From: Dactylosporangium aurantiacum
Lineage (GTDB): Bacteria; Actinomycetota; Actinomycetes; Mycobacteriales; Micromonosporaceae
NCBI RefSeq assembly: GCF_000716715.1
Contig: NZ_JNYJ01000010.1
Span: forward strand, 62,001-126,000
DNA: 64,000 nt
Direction: 5' to 3'
Part shown: positions 1 through 8,800 of the stretch, piece after piece
Numbering within the stretch: position 1 is the stretch's first letter
Layout of the letters: each line of letters opens with the position of its first letter
Notes under the pieces: model-generated
Seen by the model: only the letters and a program-made list of their open reading frames with translations
Told to the model about the DNA's origin: nothing
Database searches by the model: none
Program-made: the position numbers and the translations under genes

Positions 1-51
1 ACCGGTGCTCGCCGGAGCCCTGCCGTCCAACCGTCCGAATCCCCTGGAGGC

Positions 52-876
52 ATGATGCTGCTCGACGGGAACGTCGCCATGATCACTGGCGCGGCCCGTG
101 CGCTGGGCCGCTCCCACGCGCTGACCTTCGCCCGCGAGGGCGCCGACCTCATCCTCGTCGACCACTGCGACCCCGAGGCCGGGCCGTACCCGATGTCGGG
201 CCGGCGCGACCTGGAGCAGACCGCCGACGCCTGCCGGCGCTTCGGCAGCCGGGTGCTCACCGGCGTCGCCGACGTGCGCGACCAGGCCGGCGTGGACAAG
301 GTCGTCGACCAGGGCCTCGACGAGTTCGGCCAGATCGACGTGCTGCTCAACAACGCCGGCGTGCTCGGCCCCGGCGGGCGGCGGGCGCACGAGCTGACCG
401 AGGAGCAGTGGCAGCTCGCGCTGGACGTCAACCTCAGCGGCACCTGGCGGTGCTGCCGGGCGGTGCTGCCGCACATGGTGGCGCAGGGCGGCGGGCGGAT
501 CGTGAACACCGCGTCCACCGGCGGCCGGGTCGCCTTCGAGCTGTACTCCAACTACGTCGCGTCCAAGCACGGCGTGGTCGGGCTGACCAAGTCGATCGCG
601 CTGGAGTACGGCCGGCACGGCGTCCGCGCGAACGCGGTCTGCCCGAGCACCGTGGCCGACGACGCCGAGCTGGGCACCCGCAGCACCCGCGCGGTCGCGG
701 AGTCCCTCGGCTCCGGGCTGGAGGACTACGAGGACACGTCCGCCGCGCTGCACGCGATCGGCCGGCTGGTCACCGCCGCCGAGGTGTCGGCCGCCTGCCT
801 GTGGCTGGCCAGCCCCAACTCCGGCGGCGTCACCGGCACCGAGCTGGTGGTCGACGGCGGCTTCACGGCCCGCTGA
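52..876 (+). CDS. SDR-family oxidoreductase, mycofactocin-coupled type
   Basis: Short-chain dehydrogenase/reductase of about 274 residues. The Rossmann motif TGAARALG lies at about residue 12, NNAG at about 100, a catalytic Ser near 155, and Tyr168/Lys172 form the YVASK motif. An insert after the second strand (VDHCDPEAGPYPM, then an ETAD-like helix) is characteristic of the subfamily whose tightly bound NAD is recycled by mycofactocin; that assignment is by family resemblance. Two ATGs stand in tandem behind GGAGG at 46-50. The second, at 55, has the more normal spacing, so the protein may be one residue shorter. It lies 61 bp upstream of the NRPS and probably oxidises or reduces an alcohol/ketone of the same product. 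Confidence 0.88.
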   Translation: MMLLDGNVAMITGAARALGRSHALTFAREGADLILVDHCDPEAGPYPMSGRRDLEQTADACRRFGSRVLTGVADVRDQAGVDKVVDQGLDEFGQIDVLLNNAGVLGPGGRRAHELTEEQWQLALDVNLSGTWRCCRAVLPHMVAQGGGRIVNTASTGGRVAFELYSNYVASKHGVVGLTKSIALEYGRHGVRANAVCPSTVADDAELGTRSTRAVAESLGSGLEDYEDTSAALHAIGRLVTAAEVSAACLWLASPNSGGVTGTELVVDGGFTAR

Positions 877-937
877 GCCAGCCACCGCAGCACCCCCTTC
901 CGACGGTCAACCCACGACGGACAAGGAGCCCCCTGTC

Positions 938-3900
938 ATGGACCAGCCGACCGAGCTGCAGACCCGGCCCGACACGCCGGTGGGCGGCGCCGCCGCCCCG
1001 CAGGACCTCGCCGCGCTGCGGTCGCGGCTGGCCGCGCTGAGCCCGCAGCAGCGCCGGCTGGTCGAGCGGATGCTGGCCCGCAAGGGCACCGACCTCGGGA
1101 TCACCCGCCGTGCCGGCGACGCGCCGGAGGCGCCCTGCTCCTTCGAGCAGGAGCGGCTGTGGTTCATGTACGAGCTGCTGACCCGGCGCGAGATCTTCCA
1201 CGTCCCGGTCGCGCTGCGGGTCGGCGGCGACCTGGACGCCGACGCGCTGGAGCGGGCGCTGCAGCGGCTCACGGACCGGCACGAGTCGCTGCGCACGGTC
1301 TTCCGCCAGCGCGACGGCAAGCCGTTCCAGCTCGTGCTGGACCGCCTGACGACCCCGCTGCGGCGGGTCGACTGCCGCGCCGAGGCCGACCCGGCCGGCG
1401 CCGCGCGGCGGCTCGCCTCGAACCTGGTCGTCGAGGACTTCGACCTCGCCGAGGGCCCGCTGGTGCGGTGCACCCTGTACCGCACCGGGGAGCGGGAGCA
1501 CCTGCTGGCGCTGGTCCAGCACCACATCGTGTCCGACAACTGGTCGCTGGGGATCCTGCTGGACGACCTCGGCCGGCTGTACGCCCGCGAGTGCGGCGTC
1601 CCGGTCGAGCTGGCGCCGCTGGAGGTGCACTACCCGGACTTCGCCGAATGGCAGCGGGCCACCGTGGACGGTGTGTCGATGCGGCGCACCCTGGAGCACT
1701 GGCGGGAGCGGCTGGACGGCGCGCCGGACGCGCTGGACCTGCCCACCGACCGGCCCCGGCCGGCGATCCGCGGCAGCCAGGGCCAGTTCCACCACGTGCG
1801 CTTCGGCGCCGACCTGGTCGCCGGGCTGCGCGAGCTGGCCGGCAAGCACGACACCACGCTGCTCGGCGCGTTCCTCGCCGGCTACGTCGCCCTGCTCTCC
1901 CGGCTGGTGCGCACCGATTCGCTCGTCGTGGGCGTACCGGTGGCCGGCCGCCCGCAGGCGGAGACGCAGCGGATGATCGGCTACTTCCTCAACTGGCTGC
2001 CGATCCACGTGCGGGTCGGTGACCGGCCCGACCTGCACACCCTGGTGCGCCGCACCGGCGCCGCCCTCGCCGACGCGCTGGCCCACCAGCACATCCCCTT
2101 CGACATGCTGGTCCGGGAGCTGGCCCCGTCGCGCCGCCCGGGCGTGACACCGATCTTCCAGACGTCGTTCTCGCTGCGCGACGGCGCGCCCACCCCGCCC
2201 CGCATGCCGGGCCTCGAGGTCGACTTCGCCGAGCTCGACGGCGGCGCCACCCACTACGACCTGATGGCCGAGCTGTGGTGCGAGGGCGACGAGGTCGTCG
2301 GCTACCTGCCGTTCGACGACGAGCTGCTGGACGCGGCGACCGTCGCGCGCTGGGCGGGCTGGCTGGAGACGCTGCTGCGGGCCGGCCTGGCCACCCCGGA
2401 CGTCCCGGTCGCCGACCTGCCGATGACCGGCGACGACGAGCGGGCCGTCGTCCCCGCCCGCGGCCTGTCCGCCGCGGCCCTCACCGGCGCGGGCACGCTG
2501 CACGCCGCGTTCGCGGCCCGGGCCGCCGAGCACCCGGACGCGGTCGCCGTGTCCGGCGAGGGCGGGCAGCCCCCGCTCACCTACGCGGCGCTCGCCGAGC
2601 GGTCCGGCCGGATCGCCGCCGCCCTGCGCGAGCGCGGCGAGGGGCCGGGCAGCATCGTCGGCCTCGTCCTGGAACGCGGCGTGGACCTGCCCGCCGCCGT
2701 CCTGGGCGTGCTGCGGGCCGGCGCCGCCTACCTGCCGATCGACCCGGACAACCCGGCCGACCGCACCGCCGACCAGTTCGCCGAGTGCGGGGTGCGCACC
2801 GTCCTCGCCGGGCCGGAGACCGCGCACGCCCCCGCGCTGGGCGCCGACGGCGGCCCGCACGTCGTGGTGCTGGACTGGCAGGACCCGGCCTGGTCCGGTG
2901 CCGCGCCCGAGCCGGTCACCGCCGAGGTCTCCCCGGACGCGCCCGCGTACGTCATCTACACGTCCGGCTCCACCGGCCGGCCCAAGGGCGTGCTGGTCGC
3001 GCACCGCCACGTGCTGCGGCTGCTGGACGCCTGCGACGAGCACATGCGCTTCGGGCCCGACGACGTGTGGACGCTGTTCCACTCCTACGCCTTCGACTTC
3101 TCCGTCTGGGAGATCTGGGGCGCCCTGCTGCACGGCGGCCGGCTGATCGTCGTGCCGCAGTGGGCGACCCGCGCCCCGGACGTGTTCGCCGACCTGGTGC
3201 GGCGTGAGGGTGTCACGGTGCTCAGCCAGACCCCGTCCGCGTTCGGTCAGGTGAGCGCCGCGCTGCTGGAGCGCGGCGGGCCGACGGCGCTGCGCTACGT
3301 CGTGTTCGGCGGCGAGGCCCTCGACCTCGGCGCGCTGCGCCCGTGGGTGGCCGCGCACGGCGACCGGCAGCCGGAGCTCATCAACATGTACGGCATCACC
3401 GAGACCACCGTGCACGTCACGGTCCGGCCGGTGCGCGAGGCGGACCTGGCCGAGACGGCGTCGCTCATCGGCCCGCCGCTGCCGGACCTGTCGCTGTACC
3501 TGCTCGACGGGGCGCTGCACCCGGTCGGCACGGGCGTCCCCGGCGAGATCTTCGTCGGCGGCGACGGCGTCACCCACGGCTACGTGGCCAACCCGGCGCT
3601 GACCGCCGACCGCATGCTGCCCGACCCGTTCGGTGACCGCCCCGGCGCGCGCATGTACCGCAGCGGCGACCTCGCCGTGCGCCGCGCCGACGGCGAGCTG
3701 GTCTACCTCGGCCGCGGCGACGACCAGGTCAAGGTCCGGGGCCACCGCATCGAGCTCGGCGAGGTCCAGGCGGCGCTCGGCGCGCTCGACGACGTCGCGC
3801 GGGCCGCGGTGGTGCTGGAGCGCGACCGGGTCGGTGCCGCCACCCTCGCCGGGTACGTCGTGCCGGCCGCGGACGCCCGCCCCACCGGCGGCGCGCTGCG

Positions 3901-5491
3901 CCGGGCGCTGCTGCGCACCCTGCCCGAGTGGATGGTGCCCGCCTCGGTCACGGTCCTCGACGAGCTGCCGCTGACCCGCAACGGGAAACTGGACCGCAAG
4001 GCCCTTGCCGCCCGCGCCGCCGACCCCGCCGCCGACCGGGGCGCGCCGGCCGGGCCGCGCGGCGAGGCGCCCCGCGGCGACACCGCCGTCGCCCTCGCCG
4101 CCATCTGGACCGACCTGCTCGGCGTGCCCGCGGTCGGCGGCGATGACAACTTCTTCGAGCTCGGCGGCCACTCGCTGATGGTGATGCACCTGGTCGCCCG
4201 GATCCGCACGGCGCTCGGCGTCGACGTGCCGATGGAGACCCTCTTCCGCAACCCGCAGCTGCAGCCGCTCGCCGACGCCGTGGACGAGGTCGCGACCCCG
4301 GTCCCGGACGACGCCCGTCCGGCCGGCGACATCGACGCGGCACGGGCCGAGGTGCGGCGGCGCGCCGCCGGGATCCCGCGCCCCGGGCCGCGCGAAGCCG
4401 CCGACCGCGGCACCGTGCTGCTCACCGGCGCCACCGGCTTCGTCGGCCGGTTCGTCCTGGCGGACCTGCTGGCCGGCGGCGCCCGGGTGGTGTGCCTGGT
4501 CCGTGGCGGCGCCGGGCGCCGGGACCGGTTGATCGCCGGCATGACCGGGCTCGGGCTGTGGCGCGAGGAGCTCGCGGACCGCTTGGACCTCGTCGACGGC
4601 GACATCGCCGCACCCCGCCTCGGTCTGTCCACGGAGGACTTCGACCGGCTGGCGGAGACGGCTGGGCGCATCGTGCACGTGGCGGCGTGGGTCAACCACG
4701 TGTACCCGTACGAGCAGCTGGCCGACGCCAACACGCACAGCATGGCCGGCCTGCTGGAGCTGGCCGCGGCCGGCCGCCGGGCGGCGCTGACCGTGGTGTC
4801 CACCAGCTCGGTGCACGACCCGGATGGCGGCACCGTCGCACCCGGCCCGCTGCGGGCGCTGCCGTCCGCGGCGAACGGCTACGTGCGCTCCAAGGCGGTC
4901 GCCGAGCTGTACCTCGAGCACGCCGAGGAGCTGGACGTGCCCGCCGTCGTGGTGCGGATCCCGAGCGTCTTCGGCGACCAGCGGCGCTTCCAGATCAACG
5001 CGGCGGACGCGGTGTGGAGCTGGTCCCGGGCGATGATCGACACCGGCCGCTACCCGGAGAGTTTCGGGCTGGAGGGCAACGAGCTCTTCCAGGCGCTGCC
5101 GGCCGACGCCGCCGCCCGCGTGGTGACCCTCGCCGACGAGGGCCACACCCGGCCGGGCACCCGTTACCTCGACGCCGTCCCGGCGGCGACCGGCAGCACC
5201 CGGGACCTGGTGGACGCGATCCGCGCCGCCGGACACGAACTGCGCCCCTGCCCGGACCGCGAGTGGTACTCGCGGGTCGGCGACCTGGACCCGGGCCGGG
5301 TCTGGGTGGCCGGGATCGCCGGCCAGGTCGCGGCCCAACTGGCGGCGCACGACGCCGCCCCGGCACCCCGCACCCTGCGCCGCTTCGCCGTCCCCGACGA
5401 CGCGGGCGAGCTGAGCGAGCTGCTGCGGACGCGGGCCCTGCACACCCCGGCGCACCTGGCCGGGTACATCCGGACGCTCGACGCGTCCTGA
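938..5491 (+). CDS. NRPS, one module: C-A-T-thioester reductase, threonine-like code
   Basis: Non-ribosomal peptide synthetase of 1517 residues. The condensation domain (about 65-490) has HHIVSDN at 195-201. The adenylation domain (about 520-1010) has YTSGSTGRPKG, NMYGITETT and NGKLDRKAL. The carrier protein Ser is at 1079 (GGHSLMV). The C-terminal reductase (about 1150-1510) has GATGFVG at 1164-1170 and Tyr1315/Lys1319. My hand alignment to GrsA gives code DFWSVGMVHK, eight of ten matching the textbook threonine code DFWNIGMVHK, so threonine or a close beta-hydroxy amino acid is expected. The first C domain accepts an upstream acyl donor, plausibly from the PKS ACP. The reductase domain implies NAD(P)H-dependent release as aldehyde or alcohol instead of acid. 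There is no epimerase or thioesterase domain. Confidence 0.93.
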   Translation: MDQPTELQTRPDTPVGGAAAPQDLAALRSRLAALSPQQRRLVERMLARKGTDLGITRRAGDAPEAPCSFEQERLWFMYELLTRREIFHVPVALRVGGDLDADALERALQRLTDRHESLRTVFRQRDGKPFQLVLDRLTTPLRRVDCRAEADPAGAARRLASNLVVEDFDLAEGPLVRCTLYRTGEREHLLALVQHHIVSDNWSLGILLDDLGRLYARECGVPVELAPLEVHYPDFAEWQRATVDGVSMRRTLEHWRERLDGAPDALDLPTDRPRPAIRGSQGQFHHVRFGADLVAGLRELAGKHDTTLLGAFLAGYVALLSRLVRTDSLVVGVPVAGRPQAETQRMIGYFLNWLPIHVRVGDRPDLHTLVRRTGAALADALAHQHIPFDMLVRELAPSRRPGVTPIFQTSFSLRDGAPTPPRMPGLEVDFAELDGGATHYDLMAELWCEGDEVVGYLPFDDELLDAATVARWAGWLETLLRAGLATPDVPVADLPMTGDDERAVVPARGLSAAALTGAGTLHAAFAARAAEHPDAVAVSGEGGQPPLTYAALAERSGRIAAALRERGEGPGSIVGLVLERGVDLPAAVLGVLRAGAAYLPIDPDNPADRTADQFAECGVRTVLAGPETAHAPALGADGGPHVVVLDWQDPAWSGAAPEPVTAEVSPDAPAYVIYTSGSTGRPKGVLVAHRHVLRLLDACDEHMRFGPDDVWTLFHSYAFDFSVWEIWGALLHGGRLIVVPQWATRAPDVFADLVRREGVTVLSQTPSAFGQVSAALLERGGPTALRYVVFGGEALDLGALRPWVAAHGDRQPELINMYGITETTVHVTVRPVREADLAETASLIGPPLPDLSLYLLDGALHPVGTGVPGEIFVGGDGVTHGYVANPALTADRMLPDPFGDRPGARMYRSGDLAVRRADGELVYLGRGDDQVKVRGHRIELGEVQAALGALDDVARAAVVLERDRVGAATLAGYVVPAADARPTGGALRRALLRTLPEWMVPASVTVLDELPLTRNGKLDRKALAARAADPAADRGAPAGPRGEAPRGDTAVALAAIWTDLLGVPAVGGDDNFFELGGHSLMVMHLVARIRTALGVDVPMETLFRNPQLQPLADAVDEVATPVPDDARPAGDIDAARAEVRRRAAGIPRPGPREAADRGTVLLTGATGFVGRFVLADLLAGGARVVCLVRGGAGRRDRLIAGMTGLGLWREELADRLDLVDGDIAAPRLGLSTEDFDRLAETAGRIVHVAAWVNHVYPYEQLADANTHSMAGLLELAAAGRRAALTVVSTSSVHDPDGGTVAPGPLRALPSAANGYVRSKAVAELYLEHAEELDVPAVVVRIPSVFGDQRRFQINAADAVWSWSRAMIDTGRYPESFGLEGNELFQALPADAAARVVTLADEGHTRPGTRYLDAVPAATGSTRDLVDAIRAAGHELRPCPDREWYSRVGDLDPGRVWVAGIAGQVAAQLAAHDAAPAPRTLRRFAVPDDAGELSELLRTRALHTPAHLAGYIRTLDAS

Positions 5492-5632
5492 CCTGCCGGC
5501 CACGCCCGGCGGTGCCACCGCCGGCCGGCCGGAGCCACACGTCCACGACGGGAACGGACCGGGAGGATGCCCAGGCCCCAAGCCCAAGCACGGCCAAGGA
5601 CGAGACCACACGTCGAACGATGGGAGTGACTA

Positions 5633-5851
5633 GTGAGCACGGACGAGCGCACGTACCTCGTGGTGCGCAACCACGAGGACCAGTACTCGATCTGGCCCGC
5701 CGGGCAGGACGTCCCGGCCGGCTGGGCCGCAGAAGGCTTCGACGGCCCGAAGGACGCCTGCCTGGCGCACATCGCCGAGGTGTGGACGGACCTGCGGCCG
5801 CTGAGCCTGCGTCGGGCCGCCGTCGTCGAGGGGGGTGTGCACGTTGGCTGA
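5633..5851 (+). CDS. MbtH-like protein
   Basis: A 72-residue MbtH-family protein, the small chaperone that binds and activates adenylation domains. The signature is complete: NHEDQYSIWP, a PAGW segment, and CLAHI followed by WTDLRPLSLR. The start is GTG at 5633 behind GGGAG at about 5622-5626. It sits 141 bp after the NRPS and its stop codon overlaps the PKS start. Its most likely client is the threonine-type A domain directly upstream. Confidence 0.95.
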   Translation: MSTDERTYLVVRNHEDQYSIWPAGQDVPAGWAAEGFDGPKDACLAHIAEVWTDLRPLSLRRAAVVEGGVHVG

Positions 5852-8800
5852 GATGGTGTACACGCCGCCGACGACCACCGACACGACCGAAGAGCCGCTC
5901 GCGGTGATCGGCATGAGCTGCCGCTTCGCCCCCGACCTCGACACCCCCGGCCAGCTGTGGGAGTTCCTGCGCGCCGGCCGCAGCGCGGTGGGCGAGATGC
6001 CCGCCCGGCGCTGGGACCCGTACGAGGCCGACCCGAAGACCCGCGCGATCTTGCGCCAGACGACCCGCAAGGGCTCGTTCATGCGCGACATCGAGGGCTT
6101 CGACGCGGAGTTCTTCCAGATCACGCCGCGCGAGGCCGAGTACATCGACCCGCAGCAGCGCATCATGCTGGAGATGGCCTGGGAGGCGCTCTGCGACGCC
6201 GGGCTGCCGCCGACGTCCCTCGCCGGCACCGACGCCGGGGTCTACGTGGCGGCCAACTCCAACGACTACGGCCGCCGCCTCCTGGAGGACCTGGACCGCA
6301 CCAGCGCCTGGGCGGTCAACGGCACCACGTTCTACGGCATCGCCAACCGCATCTCGTACTTCCTGGACACCCACGGTCCGAGCATGGCGGTCGACACCGC
6401 CTGCGCCGGCTCCCTGACCGCGCTGCACGTGGCGTGCCAGAGCCTGCGCAGCGGCGAGACCAGCGTGGCGATCGTCGGCGGCATCAACATCATGTCCTCG
6501 CCGGCGCTCGTGGTGGCCCTCGACGCCGCCTCGGCGACCTCGCCTGACGGGCGCAGCAAGGCGTTCGACAAGGCCGCCGACGGCTACGGCCGCGGTGAGG
6601 GCGGCGGCGTCGTCATCCTCAAGCGCCTCTCCGACGCGGTCCGCGACGACGACCCGGTCTACGGCCTGGTCATGGGCAGCGGCGTGTTCCAGGACGGCCG
6701 CTCCGACGGGATGATGGCGCCCAACAGCGAGGCGCAGCAGCGGATGCTGGAGGAGACCTACCAGCGGGCCGGCATCGACCCGAACACGGTCCAGTACGTC
6801 GAGGCGCACGGCACGGGCACCCAGCTCGGCGACACCGCCGAGGCGCGGGCCATCGGCAGTGTCTTCGGCCCCGGCCGCGACAGCGACGACCCGCTGTTCA
6901 TCGGCACGCTCAAGCCGAACGTGGGCCACGTCGAGGCCGCCTCCGGCATCGCCGGCGTCATCAAGGTGCTGCTCGGCATGCGCCACGGCGAGCTGCCGCC
7001 GAGCCCGCACGAGGAGGTCAACCCGGAGCTGGGCCTGGAGTCCAGCAAGATCCGGCTGGTCGACGAGCCCACGCCGTGGACCGGCGGCGAGCACGGCAAG
7101 CGGGCCGGCGTCTCCAGCTACGGCGTCGGCGGCTCGATCGCCCACGCCATCCTGCAGGAGCCGCCCGTCGTGCGGCACGAGGCCGACGGCCGGCACGGCG
7201 GCGCGGCGGACACCGCGCGCCCGTGGGTGTTCCCGGTGTCGGCCGCCGCCGGCCAGGGCGTGCGCGACCTCGCCGGCGCGGTCGCCGAGTGGGTGCGCGA
7301 GCACCCCGACGCCGACCTCGGCTCCCTGGCCCACACGCTGACCGAGCGCCGCTCGCACCTGGCGCACCGCGCCGCGATCGTCGCCGGCGACCGTGACGAG
7401 CTGCTCGCCGGCCTCGACGCGCTGGCCGGCGGGGACCACTCGGCGGCCGTCGCGATGGGCGCCGCGCGCACGTTCGGCGACACCGGTGCGCCCGGGCCGG
7501 TCTGGGTGTTCTCCGGGCACGGCGCCCAGTGGTCCGGCATGGGCCAGGAGCTGCTGCGCACCGAGCCGGCGTTCGCCCGCGTCATCGACGAGCTGGGCCC
7601 GGTCTTCGCCGAGGAGCTGGGCTGGACCCCGCGCGAGGCGATCGACGCCGGCGGCCCGTGGACGGTGACCCGCACCCAGGCGATGACCTTCGCGATGCAG
7701 GTCGCGCTCGCCGAGGTGTGGTCGGAGCTGGGCCTGAGCCCCGGCGCCGTGATCGGCCACTCGGTCGGCGAGATCGCCGCCTCGGTGGTGGCCGGCAGCC
7801 TGGACCGGGCCGACGCGGCCAGGTTCGCCTGCCGGCGGGCCCGGGCCCTGGAGCAGGTGGCCGGGCGCGGCGCGATGGCGATGGTGCCGCTCGCCTTCGA
7901 CGAGGTCGAGCGGCGGCTCGCCGGCCGGGACGGCGTCGTGGCCGGGATCGCGGCCAGCCCGCTGTCCACGGTGATCTCCGGCGACGTCGGCGCGGTCGAG
8001 GCCGTGGTCGCCGAGCTGGAGACCGAGGGCATCAGGGCCCGCAAGGTCAACACCGACGTCGCGTTCCACAGCCCGCACGTCCGCGGGGCGGTCCTCGACG
8101 AGGTCCGCGCGGCGGCGGGCCAGCTGCACGCCCGTGCCCCGCAGGTGACCCTGTACAGCACCGCGCAGACCGACCCGCGCTCCGGCGCGCCCCGCGAGGG
8201 CGAGTACTGGGCGACGAACCTGGCCGAGCCGGTGCGCTTCAACCAGGCGGTGCGCGCCGCCCTGGACGACGGCAACCGGGTCTTCCTCGAGGTGTCCTCG
8301 CACCCCGTGGTGGCGCACTCGATCACCGAGACCGCGCTGGACGCCGGGATCGCCGACGCCCAGGTCGCCATCACCTTGCGCCGCGACGAGCCGGAGCAGC
8401 GCACCGCCGTGTTCAACCTGGCGAAGCTGCACTGCCTGGGCACGCCGGTGAGCTGGTCGTACCCGGGCGAGCTGGTGGACGTGCCGGCGGTGCGCTGGCA
8501 GCACCGGCCGTTCTGGATCTTCCCGGACACGCCGGACGAGCACAGCGCGGGCCGTGGCCACGACCCGGAGACGCACACGCTGATCGGCGGGTACACCACC
8601 GTCGCCAGCGCACCCGTGCAGCGGGTGTGGCAGACCGAGCTGGACATGACCAACCGGCCCTACGCCCAGTCGCACAAGGTCGTCGGGGTCGAGACGGTGC
8701 CCGCCTCGGTGGTGCTCAACTCGTTCATCGGCGCGGCCGCCGCGGCCAGCGAGGGCGACGTGCGGTTCGGGCTGCGCGACATCGTGTTCCGCATCCCCCT

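Noticed and set aside
863..5611. Very long open frame (about 1580 codons) antisense to the NRPS
   Set aside because: It is Arg/Gly/Val-rich with no domain, typical of the shadow frames of high-GC coding DNA; the + strand NRPS explains the region fully.
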